A DNA stretch of 41,924 nt. It comes from Tannerella sp. (GTDB lineage: Bacteria > Bacteroidota > Bacteroidia > Bacteroidales > Tannerellaceae). Location: positions 1-41,924 of the forward strand of contig JAISUX010000011.1 of NCBI GenBank assembly GCA_031271805.1, given 5' to 3'. Under the pieces are notes generated by a model that saw nothing but the letters and a program-made list of their open reading frames with translations, was not told the DNA's origin and did no database searches. The position numbers and the translations under genes were made by a program. Positions 16,290 through 26,267 of this stretch are shown piece by piece. Within the stretch, counting starts at the first letter, position 1. Each line of letters starts with the position of its first letter.

Positions 16290-16358
16290 CATAAAAATTT
16301 TTAATCCATAGCAATACACAGCGAAAAATACAAAAAAAATACATTTATTATAACCTCC

Positions 16359-17798
16359 TTACAGCGCCGCAGCGCCAAGCCAGCCGTATATCCCGCTGAC
16401 TATACCGAGCAGCAATATCCCCGCCAGGCAGATGATCATCCCCACCCGAGACGCCGTGTCGCTTCTGAAAGCCGGGATGGGCGCTTCGTTCGGCCTGATG
16501 TACATCGCCTTGACTATAAGCAGATAGTAGTAAAGCGAAATGATGGTATTTAATAACGCAATGAAGGTCAAGACCCTGAAGCCCGCTCCAAAGGCGGCGG
16601 CGAAGATGAAAAACTTGCTGAAGAAGCCGGCGAAAGGCGGTATGCCTGCAAGCGAGAAAAGCGCAAGGGTCATCAACAGCGTCAGGCGCGGGTTCGTCAG
16701 GTACAGGCCGTTGTAGTCCGCGATTTCTAACTTAGCCGGCGCTCCTTTGCCACCCTCAGTATGCTGCTCAATAGTAGCGATAACGCCGAAAGCGGCAAGG
16801 TTGGCAGCCATATAAACGAGTATGTAATATACCAGCGCAACGGCGCCCTGCCCATCGGCCCCAATGACGCCAAGCATCAGGTATCCCGCCTGCGAGATGC
16901 TGCTGAAAGCCAAGAAGCGCTTGATGTTATGCTGGCGGATGGCAAAAAGATTGGCCACAGTGATGCTCGCCACCGTGACGCAGTAAAGCAACTCCTGCCA
17001 CTGCGCGACCATCGGCGCGAATACCTTCACCAAGATGAACAGCAGCGAGAACGCCGCAGCCCCCTTCGAGACCACTGACAAATATGCCGTCACTCCCGTC
17101 GGCGCGCCTTCATACACGTCGGCCGTCCAGAGATGGAAGGGAACCAACGAGATTTTGAAACCCAGCCCGGTGAAGAAAAATACCAGCGCCATGATTTGAA
17201 GCGTGCTGCCGATGAGGCGCGCCGTCACGTCGGCGAAGTATAGCGTGCCCGTAGTGCCGTAGATGAACGATATGCCATACATCATAAGTCCCGACGAGAA
17301 GAGCGTCGTAAGGATGAATTTCGCCCCTGCCTCGGCCGAGTGATGCTTGTATTTGTCGAAAGCCACGATGCACGACATCGGGATCGACGCCAGCTCGAGG
17401 CCTATGACAAACATCAGGAAATTGCCCGAACTGACCATAAAAAACATCCCCGTAAGCGTGAAAAGGGTCAACACATAGAACTCGCCCTGCTTGTGGCGCG
17501 TCTCGTCGGTGCGCAGCCAGCGGCCGGACTGCATAAAGACAATCAGCGTGCCTATCGAGAGGATGCTCTTCACCGTTCCCGCCATCGGCACGGCATGGTA
17601 CATCCCCCCGAAAGCCTCAACGGTTTGCCCCAAGGGCATTATATTAAGCGCGATGTGAATAATCATCAATACGCAGGCTATTGTTTGGAAATGCCGCCGC
17701 CCGTATTCGCCCGCGTAGAGGTCGATAATGAACAGCATGACCGTTATCGCTATCAACGACACTTCCGGGCGCATATATAATATCTGTAAATAATCCAT
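16359..17798 (-). CDS. nuoN: Complex I subunit NuoN
   Basis: The 479-residue polytopic membrane protein is one of the three antiporter-like proton-pumping subunits of complex I. It has about 14 hydrophobic segments. The family core is present: a Lys/Glu-bearing helix region, the [21 protein letters not shown] block near 220-240 (the usual HxWxPDVYEGAP motif), and [18 protein letters not shown]. It is the last gene of the nuo operon, beginning 3 bp after the nuoM stop. About 108 bp separate it from guaB. Confidence 0.95.
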   Translation of the reverse strand: MDYLQILYMRPEVSLIAITVMLFIIDLYAGEYGRRHFQTIACVLMIIHIALNIMPLGQTVEAFGGMYHAVPMAGTVKSILSIGTLIVFMQSGRWLRTDETRHKQGEFYVLTLFTLTGMFFMVSSGNFLMFVIGLELASIPMSCIVAFDKYKHHSAEAGAKFILTTLFSSGLMMYGISFIYGTTGTLYFADVTARLIGSTLQIMALVFFFTGLGFKISLVPFHLWTADVYEGAPTGVTAYLSVVSKGAAAFSLLFILVKVFAPMVAQWQELLYCVTVASITVANLFAIRQHNIKRFLAFSSISQAGYLMLGVIGADGQGAVALVYYILVYMAANLAAFGVIATIEQHTEGGKGAPAKLEIADYNGLYLTNPRLTLLMTLALFSLAGIPPFAGFFSKFFIFAAAFGAGFRVLTFIALLNTIISLYYYLLIVKAMYIRPNEAPIPAFRSDTASRVGMIICLAGILLLGIVSGIYGWLGAAAL

Positions 17799-17801
17799 AG
17801 C

Positions 17802-19283
17802 TTAGCTTATTAATTGTGAGAAGATAGCCGACACGCTGCCGCTTATAACCCCGCTTATTCCCCGGGGCAGCATCCCGAGGCCGGCAATGGCTGCTATCAG
17901 GCAAATGACGGCTATGCGTTCGTCCCAAGTGGCATCGGAAAGTTTTATGTATTCCCTGTTTTCAACATCCCCATACAGGATTTTGCCTATCAGCCGCAGG
18001 ATATAGACGGCGGTAATGACGATTGAGGTAGTGGCTATGACAGTCATCACGCGGTGGAAGGTGTCATCGACCGCGAAGGCGCCGACGAAGATAGTCATTT
18101 CGGCCACGAAGCCGCTCAATCCCGGCAATCCGAGGTTAGCCAATCCGGCGATGACGTAGCATACCGAAAGGAAGGGCATCACGCGCATCAATCCGCTCAT
18201 TTCGCGTATGTCGCGCGTGTGCGTGCGTCCATAAATCATGCCGATGAGTGCGAAGAAAAGCGCCGTCATAAGGCCATGTGAAAGCATTTGCAGGATAGCG
18301 CCGGTGGTGGCCGTCTGCGTCATCATCAGAATAGCAAACAGCACAAGGCTGCAATGCGAGACCGACGAGTAGGCGTTGATATATTTCAAGTCCTTCTGCA
18401 CACAAGCCGAGAAGGCGCCGTAAACAACGCCTGTTGCCGTTAGTATCAGGAAGAACCACGCCTGTTCGTGAGCCGCCTCAGGCATGAGGCAGATTGCAAC
18501 ACGGAAGCAACCGTAGCCGCCGAGTTTCATCAGTACGCCGGCATGAAGCATCGAAACGGCTGTAGGCGCCGAAGCATGGCCGTCGGGACTCCAGGTATGG
18601 AACGGGAACAAGGCGCCAAGAACACCGAAGCCTATGAACGTCAACGGGAAGAATATGCGCTGCATATCAACGGGTATATGTTTTTGAGCTATTTCCGTAA
18701 TATCCATTGTCGAGGCCCCCGCGCCGTAATAAATTCCAAGGATGCCCATCAGGATAAGCGCCGAGCCGCCCATCAACATCAGCGTAAGTTTCATCGCCGA
18801 ATATTCTTTGCGTCCGGTGCCCCAGATGCCGATCAGCAGGTACATCGGTATGAGCGCAACCTCATAAAACATGAACATCGTGAACATGTCGGTCGAGATG
18901 AAAAAACCGAAGACGCCAATGCTCAGCAGGCAAAACCAGAGGAAAAATTCTTTGGTTAACACCGACATGCGCCATGATGCGAAAACGCCTGTGAAGACGA
19001 TGATCGACGACAGTAACAGCATGACGGCCGAAATGCCGTCTATACCGACTGAATACCGGATGTTAAGCGGCGCATACCAGACCAGGCTATCGCTAAAGAG
19101 CATCTCGTCTGTTAAGCCTCCTGCCCTCGCACGGACGTACATAACGACCGTGTACACAGCCAAGGCGAGTAGCGCCGAAGCCCCTGCCGTCATGACCGCA
19201 CGTATCTGTCCGACCTTTCGCGAAGCCCACAAACCCGCCATCATCAATACGGGAATTATTACGAATAAAGATAAGAAATTCAT
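17802..19283 (-). CDS. nuoM: Complex I subunit NuoM
   Basis: The 493-residue antiporter-like subunit has about 14 membrane helices. Typical blocks are the conserved-Glu helix MFMFYEVALIPMYLLIGIWG, FHTWSPDGHASAPTAVSMLH and LKYINAYSSVSHCSLVLFA. The start is placed at 19283, where ATGA overlaps the nuoL stop by 4 bases (translational coupling). A longer open frame upstream lies inside nuoL and has no NuoM-like sequence. Confidence 0.95.
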   Translation of the reverse strand: MNFLSLFVIIPVLMMAGLWASRKVGQIRAVMTAGASALLALAVYTVVMYVRARAGGLTDEMLFSDSLVWYAPLNIRYSVGIDGISAVMLLLSSIIVFTGVFASWRMSVLTKEFFLWFCLLSIGVFGFFISTDMFTMFMFYEVALIPMYLLIGIWGTGRKEYSAMKLTLMLMGGSALILMGILGIYYGAGASTMDITEIAQKHIPVDMQRIFFPLTFIGFGVLGALFPFHTWSPDGHASAPTAVSMLHAGVLMKLGGYGCFRVAICLMPEAAHEQAWFFLILTATGVVYGAFSACVQKDLKYINAYSSVSHCSLVLFAILMMTQTATTGAILQMLSHGLMTALFFALIGMIYGRTHTRDIREMSGLMRVMPFLSVCYVIAGLANLGLPGLSGFVAEMTIFVGAFAVDDTFHRVMTVIATTSIVITAVYILRLIGKILYGDVENREYIKLSDATWDERIAVICLIAAIAGLGMLPRGISGVISGSVSAIFSQLIS

Positions 19284-21169
19284 ATTAATATCAATAATAA
19301 AATCAAAATTAATGCTCCTCCGAGGAATACAAGCGTATATTGTTGAATATTGCCGCTTTGCAGGCCGCGAATAGCTGTGCTTGATATGTTTGTAGCCCAT
19401 GCAAGCGAGTTCATAAAGCCGTCGATTATAGCGCGGTCGAAACGTGCAACGGGCGCAGAGACGCCGTTAAAGATAATCCTGTGTGTGACGAACTGATAGA
19501 TCTCGTCGATGTAGAAGCGGCGGTAGGCGGCGCGATGCAGGCGTTTAAACCGGCCGGCTATTTTAATAGCAAACGATTTATTTTCAGACTTGTACATTAT
19601 AGCAGCAATAGCAATCGCGATGGCTGCGATAATGAGGCTTGAGGCGGCTACAGCAAGGTCTATATGGATAGAATATGCCGAGCCGTCGCTGCTGACAAAT
19701 TGTCCGAAAGGTATAAATCCGGCGAGGCAAGTGAACGTCGCGAGGATTATCAGGGGGATGGTCATTGACGAAGGGGCTTCGTGGGGATGAGCCGCGGTCG
19801 ATGCTTTTTTACCCCAGAAGATTGAGAAATAGAGGCGGAACATGTAGAAGGCCGTCAGTCCGGCGATTGCCGTCATCAATACTCCTATGACAGGGCTGAA
19901 GCCGTAGCAGGCGGATAGTATTTCGTCTTTCGAGAAAAAGCCGCTGAAAGGCCATATTCCGGCTATCGAGAGGCAGGCTATCAGGAATGTCAGGTGAGTA
20001 ATCGGCAAGTATCGCCGCAGCCCGCCCATGTCCTTCATTTCGTTGGAATGGACGGCATGAATAATGGCGCCGGCGCCGAGGAAAAGCAGCGCTTTGAACA
20101 TCGCATGGGTGAAAAGGTGGAACATCGAAGCCATGTAGCCCAGACCGCCGCTGTGAGGGTCGCTTGAGGTGCAGACGCCGAGGGCGACAATCATGAACCC
20201 TATCTGCGAGATTGTCGAGAACGCCAAGACGCGCTTGATATCCGTTTGCACGCAAGCGATGACGGCGGCGAACAAAGCCGTGAACGCCCCGACATAGCCG
20301 GCGAGATGCAACGTCTCGGGTGCAAAGCCGATGAACAGCGGGAACATTCGCGCAACGAGGTACACCCCCGCCACGACCATTGTTGCCGCATGAATCAGCG
20401 CGCTGACGGGCGTCGGGCCTTCCATGGCGTCGGGCAACCAGATGTGTAGCGGAAACATCGCGCTCTTGCCGGCGCCACCGACGAACATCAAGCCCAAGGC
20501 TAATGGAATCATAGCTCCGGCCGCAGCAAGCAAATGTAAATCAGGAGTAAACGAAAATGTCTTGCCGTAATATCCGTAAATCAATATCCCGATAAGAAAG
20601 CCCAAATCGGCAAAGCGTGTCACTACGAAAGCCTTCTTCGACGCCGCAATTGCCGCCGGTTTAGTGTAATAAAATCCTATCAGGAGGTAGCTCGAAACGC
20701 CGACCAATTCCCAAAAGACGTACATCTGAAAGATATTCGTCGCAACCACCAAACCGAGCATTGACATCGTGAAAAGCGACAGGAAAGCATAGTAGCGCTG
20801 AAAGCCCTTTTCGCCTTTCATGTAACCGAATGAATAGATGTGGACAAGCAGCGAGACGGTTGAGATAACGACAAGCATCATTACGGAAATCGGGTCGAGC
20901 ATGATGCCCATTTCTATTTTCAGGGTGTCCGTAAGCGGCAGCCAGAGGGCGTTATAGGGCATCAGCGTCGGAAAAAGGCCGTCGATTCCCCGTCCGTCGG
21001 TGAAATACAGCGCCGCAGTCAGGTATGACAATGCCGAGACGATACCGAGCGAGACGGTTCCGATTATCCCTGACGTCCGATGGCTCATTTTGCCGCCGGC
21101 CAATCCGAGTGTCACAAACGACAGGAAAGGCAATGCGAGAATCAGTATTGTAAAATCCATACAGTTCAT
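19280..21169 (-). CDS. nuoL: Complex I subunit NuoL
   Basis: The 629-residue subunit is the largest antiporter-like one, with the long C-terminal amphipathic and terminal helices. Recognisable parts are MYVFWELVGVSSYLLIGFYY (conserved Glu), FPLHIWLPDAMEGPTPVSAL, and KRVLAFSTISQIGFMIVALG. It starts 2 bp after the nuoK stop and overlaps nuoM by 4 bases. A second in-frame ATG at 21160 is an alternative start. Confidence 0.95.
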   Translation of the reverse strand: MNCMDFTILILALPFLSFVTLGLAGGKMSHRTSGIIGTVSLGIVSALSYLTAALYFTDGRGIDGLFPTLMPYNALWLPLTDTLKIEMGIMLDPISVMMLVVISTVSLLVHIYSFGYMKGEKGFQRYYAFLSLFTMSMLGLVVATNIFQMYVFWELVGVSSYLLIGFYYTKPAAIAASKKAFVVTRFADLGFLIGILIYGYYGKTFSFTPDLHLLAAAGAMIPLALGLMFVGGAGKSAMFPLHIWLPDAMEGPTPVSALIHAATMVVAGVYLVARMFPLFIGFAPETLHLAGYVGAFTALFAAVIACVQTDIKRVLAFSTISQIGFMIVALGVCTSSDPHSGGLGYMASMFHLFTHAMFKALLFLGAGAIIHAVHSNEMKDMGGLRRYLPITHLTFLIACLSIAGIWPFSGFFSKDEILSACYGFSPVIGVLMTAIAGLTAFYMFRLYFSIFWGKKASTAAHPHEAPSSMTIPLIILATFTCLAGFIPFGQFVSSDGSAYSIHIDLAVAASSLIIAAIAIAIAAIMYKSENKSFAIKIAGRFKRLHRAAYRRFYIDEIYQFVTHRIIFNGVSAPVARFDRAIIDGFMNSLAWATNISSTAIRGLQSGNIQQYTLVFLGGALILILLLILI

Positions 21170-21171
21170 AA

Positions 21172-21480
21172 TCAGTGCTTTAATTTGTTCATATTCCTAA
21201 CTTGAATGTTCCGTATGTTACGGTAGATATTGATAATAATAGCGATGGCGACGGCTGTCTCGGCGGCCGAAATCCCTATGGCAAAGAGTGCAAAGAAGAA
21301 GCCTTCGAGTTCGTTAGGGAAGAGAAATCGGTTGAAAACGGCGAAGTTGATATCGACCGAGTTAAGAATCAGCTCGACGGAAATCAGCATCGCGAGCAGG
21401 TTACGCCGTGTGACGAAGCCGTAAATCCCCGCGAACATCATGATGCTCGAAACTATCAGGTAATATTCTAATTTTATCAT
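21172..21480 (-). CDS. nuoK: Complex I subunit NuoK
   Basis: The 102-residue protein has three membrane helices. The conserved Glu of the second helix is visible in LLAMLISVELILNSVDINF, and the third helix carries GFFFALFAIGISAAETAVAI, a Glu-bearing helix typical of the NuoK proton path. It lies 21 bp after nuoJ. Confidence 0.95.
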   Translation of the reverse strand: MIKLEYYLIVSSIMMFAGIYGFVTRRNLLAMLISVELILNSVDINFAVFNRFLFPNELEGFFFALFAIGISAAETAVAIAIIINIYRNIRNIQVRNMNKLKH

Positions 21481-21501
21481 AAGTCTTTAATTATAAATAT
21501 T

Positions 21502-22011
21502 TTATCTTTTGCGGGCGATCAAGACACTTCCTACAATACAAGCTAATAACAGAATGCTGATGACCTCGAAAGGCAGCAGGTATTGGTACTTTTCTGCGCC
21601 CATAAGGGCTTTGCCGATTGACGCCACGTCGAGCTGGCCGTACTCGAACTGCGTAGGCAGGAACTTGTTCTTTAGGGAGATAAAGAGACATACGCCCAAG
21701 CCTGCCGCCGAAGTTATGAGGCCGGCAAACATTTTTGAGTTCTTAAGGCGCTCGGCCTTGTCGCCCTGGCTTGAGGTAAGGAGAATCGAGAAGACGTAGA
21801 GAACTGTTATGCCGCCTGCATAAACGAGCAGTTGCACAGCGCCGAGGAAGAAATAATTCAACTCGAAATAGATGCCTGCCGTTGCAAACAACACGAACAG
21901 CAAGTATGTCGCAGAGCGCAAAATGCGGCTCGTCGTAACGGCCAGAATCGAACTCACGACGATGAACGCCGCAAGGAAGACGAAAACGATTAATTCTAAT
22001 GAAATGCTCAT
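21502..22011 (-). CDS. nuoJ: Complex I subunit NuoJ
   Basis: The 169-residue membrane subunit has five helices. The N-terminal SRILRSATYLLFVLFATAGI and the third helix region LLVYAGGITVLYVFSILL match the family. The start overlaps the nuoI stop by 4 bases. Confidence 0.93.
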   Translation of the reverse strand: MSISLELIVFVFLAAFIVVSSILAVTTSRILRSATYLLFVLFATAGIYFELNYFFLGAVQLLVYAGGITVLYVFSILLTSSQGDKAERLKNSKMFAGLITSAAGLGVCLFISLKNKFLPTQFEYGQLDVASIGKALMGAEKYQYLLPFEVISILLLACIVGSVLIARKR

Positions 22012-22457
22012 ATTTTGTTTATTAAATTCTTGATTAATTTGTCGCGTTCAAAAACCGCGTGCTCGAAAGAGGTGTCGAAAGCGATAGCTCCTGTCGGACA
22101 CGCATTGACACAAAGTTGGCAGAACATGCAGGAACCGAGGTCGTAACCGTAGCGACGCATTTCTTTACGTTTCTTGCCGGTCGTTTCGTCGGTAATAACC
22201 TCTATATCAAGGCATAATGTATCGTTAGGGCAAGCCAGCTCACAGAGACTGCAAGCAATACATTTCGATGCGTCCGCCATTACCAGCGTTCCGCGGAAAC
22301 GTTCGGACAGCGCCAGCGAAGCGCGGTTTTCGGGGTAACACTCGGTCGTTTTCGGAGTGAAAAACTCGACAAACGTCACCTTCATGCCTTTCAGAAGCGT
22401 CCATAATCCGTAGATTATCCCGCTAAAATATCCGTATTTTTTATTTTCAACATCCAT
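22008..22457 (-). CDS. nuoI: Complex I subunit NuoI (two 4Fe-4S clusters)
   Basis: The 149-residue peripheral-arm subunit has two ferredoxin motifs: CIACSLCELACP and CMFCQLCVNACP. They bind clusters N6a and N6b, which pass electrons to NuoB. Its presence shows that the electron-wire part of the arm is kept although the NADH module genes are missing here. It starts 11 bp after nuoH. Confidence 0.95.
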   Translation of the reverse strand: MDVENKKYGYFSGIIYGLWTLLKGMKVTFVEFFTPKTTECYPENRASLALSERFRGTLVMADASKCIACSLCELACPNDTLCLDIEVITDETTGKKRKEMRRYGYDLGSCMFCQLCVNACPTGAIAFDTSFEHAVFERDKLIKNLINKI

Positions 22458-22468
22458 TCTTTAATAAA

Positions 22469-23545
22469 TTAAAAATGCCACTTGAAAACCACGCACACTG
22501 TCATTATCAGCAAGTTGAAGAGGCCTATCGGCACCAACACTTTCCATTCCAAATGAAGGATTTGGTCGATGCGTAAACGCGGGAAAGTCCACTTTATCCA
22601 CATCAGGAGCCAGACTACAAAAAAGGCTTTTGCGAAGAACCATACGAATCCCGGCACGAGGTCCATAGCCGCGTTGAAACCGTCCCAGCCGACGACGTGC
22701 AGCGGCATCCATCCGCCGAGGAAGATAGTCGCCGCGATTGACGCCACGATGAACAGGTTCATAAACTCAGCCAAGTAGAACAGCCCGAAGTGCATACCCG
22801 AATACTCGGTGTGATATCCGGCGGTCAGTTCCGATTCGGCTTCGGGCAAATCGAAAGGACCGCGGTTAACCTCGGCATTGCCTGCGATAAGGTAGATTAA
22901 AAACGCCACTAACGCAGGGATATGCCCCTTAAAAATGAACCATCCGTCGGCCTGTCGCTCGACGATTTGGCTAAACTGCATTGTGTCGGTCAATACGACA
23001 ATAGTCAGAATCGAGATGCCGACCGAAAGTTCGTAACTTATCATCTGCGCCCCGCTGCGCATAGCCCCGATGAGCGAATATTTGTTGTTGCTGCTCCATC
23101 CTGCAAGCAGAATCCCGACTACGCCTATCGACGAAGCGGCCATAAAGAAGAAAATCCCGACGTTGAAATCGAGCACTTCGGCGCCTTTGTTGAACGGTAT
23201 GCACGCAAAAGCGAGGATGGAACCGAGAATTACGATGTATGGCGCGAGGTTATATAGGAATTTGTCGGAATGGCGTATCTCGATAATTTCCTTTGTGAGC
23301 ATCTTTATGACGTCGGCGAAAAGTTGAAACACTCCCCATGGTCCGACGCGATTAGGCCCTAACCGGCATTGGAAGGCGGCGCAGACTTTTCGCTCCATAA
23401 AAATCATCATCATAGCTATGACCGCATACATTAACATTATGCACACACCTATGAGGACACACTCGACGAAGACCGCCAGTCCGAGAGGCATGACAGAGGT
23501 TAGCGTCGCGTGTATCCAACTTGTTATTATGCTGAAATCTAACAT
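22469..23545 (-). CDS. nuoH: Complex I subunit NuoH
   Basis: The 358-residue membrane subunit, with eight or nine helices, forms the quinone channel. Key blocks are [40 protein letters not shown] and the C-terminal [17 protein letters not shown]. It starts 14 bp after nuoCD. Confidence 0.95.
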   Translation of the reverse strand: MLDFSIITSWIHATLTSVMPLGLAVFVECVLIGVCIMLMYAVIAMMMIFMERKVCAAFQCRLGPNRVGPWGVFQLFADVIKMLTKEIIEIRHSDKFLYNLAPYIVILGSILAFACIPFNKGAEVLDFNVGIFFFMAASSIGVVGILLAGWSSNNKYSLIGAMRSGAQMISYELSVGISILTIVVLTDTMQFSQIVERQADGWFIFKGHIPALVAFLIYLIAGNAEVNRGPFDLPEAESELTAGYHTEYSGMHFGLFYLAEFMNLFIVASIAATIFLGGWMPLHVVGWDGFNAAMDLVPGFVWFFAKAFFVVWLLMWIKWTFPRLRIDQILHLEWKVLVPIGLFNLLIMTVCVVFKWHF

Positions 23546-23559
23546 ATTAGTGTAATTAA

Positions 23560-25227
23560 TTATCTGTCAATATCCGGAACGATATAATCCAACGTACCTC
23601 CGATTGCTATCAAGTCGGCGATTTTACTGCCCCGTGTGATTGTGTCGATACATGACACAAGCGGCAGGCCTGTACTGCGGAATTTCATGCGGTAAGGCGA
23701 CTTCTCGCCGTGGCTTTCGATAAAAACGCCAAACTCGCCGCGGCTTGATTCGACGGCAGAGTAATAGCAACCTTCGGGCAGTTTTATTATCGGCTTCATT
23801 TTCAGGCGATAATCACCTTCGGGGATGTTGTCGATGAGTTGTTCGATGATGTTCATACTCTCGACAATCTCGTCCATTCGCACCATGTAACGGGCGAAGC
23901 AGTCGCCTTCGTCGAAGACTATTTCCCTAAAATCGACTTTGCCGTACATCGCGTAGGGATGGCGTTTGCGCACGTCGCAAGCCCAACCCGAAGCGCGTCC
24001 GGTGCCGCCCGTTGCGCCGTAAGAAATAGCGCCGTCACGGGTCAGTACGCCGACGCCTTTCATGCGTTCCTGTGCGATGATATTGCCGGTGAAAATGTTA
24101 TGATACTCACGCAGTTGTGGGCGCATGTAGGCAATGAAATCCTTCACTTTGCGGGCGAAATCGGGTGCGATGTCGGCCTGCACGCCGCCTATGACGTTGT
24201 AGTTCAATATCAGTCGTCCGCCGCAGGTCTGCTCGAAGATATCGAGGATTTTTTCCCTGTCGCGGAAGCCGTAGAAGAAGGCCGTCAGCGCGCCGAGGTC
24301 CATGCAGAGGGTCGAGAAAAACAGCAGATGCGAATCTATACGCTGCAATTCGTCCATTATGGTGCGGATATACTGTACTCTTTCCGGCAGTTCGACGCCG
24401 AGCGCGCCCTCTATGCAGCGACAGAGTGCATGGCGGTTCTGCATCGCGCCGAGATAGTCCAAACGGTCGGTCAATGCAAGCGTTTGAGGGTACGTCAGGC
24501 TCTCACACATCTTCTCAACGCCCCGATGGATATAGCCGCAGTGGACGTCTAACTTTTTGATTATCTCGCCTTCGAGGGAGACTCGGAAACGCAATACGCC
24601 GTGGGTTGCCGGATGTTGCGGGCCGATGTTGATGACGTATTCGTCGTCTTCAAAAATCTGTTTCACCCGCTCTACCGTTCGCCCCTGTTCATCTATTTCG
24701 AGGGTCGTAGTCGTATCGACTGCTATCTCGTTATTCATACGTAAAGGGTTGATTTCTTCGCTTTCGTCAAAGTCTTTGCGAAGGGGATAGCCTACCCAGT
24801 CGTCGCGCAGGTAGAGACGGCGCATGTCGGGATGCCCCGTGAAGGCAATGCCGTAATAATCATAGACTTCACGCTCGTTAAATACCGCCGCTTTCCATAT
24901 ATCGGTGACAGTAGGTATTTCCGGACAATTGCGATTGACGGCGACGGTTTTTATCACTATCTGCTCTCCGGAAACAGTTGATTCCAAATGATATACCACT
25001 CCAAGCCCTTCTTCGCCCCAATCCATTCCGGTGAGGCTGCGCAGGTAGTCAAAATGCAGGTCGGGATCGTCGTGCAGTTTCTTCGACAGAATCCTCAGCA
25101 GCGTCGGCATAATCGTCACGGTAGCGACAGGAGTAGCGTCAACAACGGCCATTCCGCCATTAGCGTTGGCGTCATCGGCAAATGCCGCTTCGGGGATATA
25201 TGATTTTATCTTATCTTTAATGTTCAT
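23560..25227 (-). CDS. nuoCD: Fused complex I subunit NuoCD
   Basis: The 555-residue protein joins NuoC (about 1-165, ending in [19 protein letters not shown] and the [19 protein letters not shown] block) to NuoD (about 180-555). NuoD starts with the quinone-site loop [18 protein letters not shown] and continues with [27 protein letters not shown] and the terminal [18 protein letters not shown]. Fusion of C and D is known in several lineages, including Bacteroidetes and enterobacteria. Its start ATG overlaps the nuoB stop by 4 bases. Confidence 0.96.
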   Translation of the reverse strand: MNIKDKIKSYIPEAAFADDANANGGMAVVDATPVATVTIMPTLLRILSKKLHDDPDLHFDYLRSLTGMDWGEEGLGVVYHLESTVSGEQIVIKTVAVNRNCPEIPTVTDIWKAAVFNEREVYDYYGIAFTGHPDMRRLYLRDDWVGYPLRKDFDESEEINPLRMNNEIAVDTTTTLEIDEQGRTVERVKQIFEDDEYVINIGPQHPATHGVLRFRVSLEGEIIKKLDVHCGYIHRGVEKMCESLTYPQTLALTDRLDYLGAMQNRHALCRCIEGALGVELPERVQYIRTIMDELQRIDSHLLFFSTLCMDLGALTAFFYGFRDREKILDIFEQTCGGRLILNYNVIGGVQADIAPDFARKVKDFIAYMRPQLREYHNIFTGNIIAQERMKGVGVLTRDGAISYGATGGTGRASGWACDVRKRHPYAMYGKVDFREIVFDEGDCFARYMVRMDEIVESMNIIEQLIDNIPEGDYRLKMKPIIKLPEGCYYSAVESSRGEFGVFIESHGEKSPYRMKFRSTGLPLVSCIDTITRGSKIADLIAIGGTLDYIVPDIDR

Positions 25228-25808
25228 ACGGATGTAGTTGTTTGATGCTTATTGACGTCGCCGAAGAATTTTTCGACTTTGACTTTACGTTGCAATTGCA
25301 TGATTCCATATAGCATAGCTTCGGGGCGTGGGGGGCATCCGGGGACATAAACATCGACAGGCAGTATCTTATCCACGCCGTTAACTACGTGGTACGATTT
25401 CTTGAATGGCCCACCCGAAACAGCGCAGGCGCCTATGGCTATGACATACTTAGGGTCGGCCATCTGGTCGTAAAGTCGCTTGAGGACAGGCGCCATTTTG
25501 TCGGTTATTGTCCCCGCAACCATTATGAAATCGGCTTGGCGCGGGCTGGCGCGGGTCACCTCGAAGCCGAAACGTGCGAAGTCGTAACGCGCCGCACCGA
25601 CAGCCATATACTCTATACCACAGCAACTCGTGGCAAACGTAAGAGGCCATAACGAGTTCGCTCTGCCCCAATTGACGGCATCATCAAGCGCCCCGACAAT
25701 CACTTTCGCGCCGCCGGCGTTCAGTCGCTCGACCATCTCTTCGAGGTATTCATTGTCATTGAAGTCCTCGTACTTCATCGACTTTATTTTTGGACGTTTC
25801 ATTTCCAT
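25224..25808 (-). CDS. nuoB: Complex I subunit NuoB (N2 cluster)
   Basis: The 194-residue subunit holds the last iron-sulfur cluster N2. Its ligands are visible as [16 protein letters not shown] and GCPPRPEA. The start at 25808 (MEMKRPK) has an AAGGAG sequence 7 bases upstream and overlaps the nuoA end by 10 bases. The ATG at 25802, overlapping the nuoA stop as ATGA, is a close alternative. The open frame extends further upstream, but only as a shadow of nuoA. Confidence 0.94.
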   Translation of the reverse strand: MEMKRPKIKSMKYEDFNDNEYLEEMVERLNAGGAKVIVGALDDAVNWGRANSLWPLTFATSCCGIEYMAVGAARYDFARFGFEVTRASPRQADFIMVAGTITDKMAPVLKRLYDQMADPKYVIAIGACAVSGGPFKKSYHVVNGVDKILPVDVYVPGCPPRPEAMLYGIMQLQRKVKVEKFFGDVNKHQTTTSV

Positions 25809-26149
25809 TCCAACGCTCCTTTCTTCCAGGCATAAGCCAATCCGAGCACTAACACGAACAGGAAAAACAACACATTGACAAGCCCTGCGACGCCTAAATT
25901 CTGCACCACGGAAGCCCATGGAAAAAGGAATACCGTCTCGACGTCGAACATCAGGAAAAGTATTGCAAAAAGGTAGTACCCGACCTTGAACTGCATCCAT
26001 GACCTACCGCGTGTGGGGATTCCGCACTCGTAGGCCTCGCCTTTCTGCGGATTGTAAGAGCGAGGCGAAATGGCGCGTGCAATGCCTAATGCCGCTGCTA
26101 CCAGCGTTATAGCCGTGATTATCACGACAATTAATAATGTAAAATACAT
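25799..26149 (-). CDS. nuoA: Complex I subunit NuoA
   Basis: The 116-residue, three-helix membrane subunit has the family signature [20 protein letters not shown] followed by [14 protein letters not shown]. It is the first gene of the operon, 43 bases after its -7 element. Confidence 0.95.
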   Translation of the reverse strand: MYFTLLIVVIITAITLVAAALGIARAISPRSYNPQKGEAYECGIPTRGRSWMQFKVGYYLFAILFLMFDVETVFLFPWASVVQNLGVAGLVNVLFFLFVLVLGLAYAWKKGALEWK

Positions 26150-26192
26150 ATCTTACTTTCTTAATAACCTAAAAAAACCTAAAAATACCGCG

Positions 26193-26224
26193 CAAAGGTA
26201 GGCAAAAAAATTATATCAAACAAA
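26193..26224 (-). promoter_or_regulatory. Promoter of the nuo operon
   Basis: On the minus strand TTTG (26221-26224), a 20-base spacer, then TACCTTTG (26193-26200). It lies in the 118-bp gap between the porE-like gene and nuoA. An alternative TTTG at 26217-26220 would give a 16-base spacer. Confidence 0.75.
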
Positions 26225-26267
26225 ATCCCAGTTTTTTTTGCGCAAATTTCTTCTGCAAGGTTATTTG

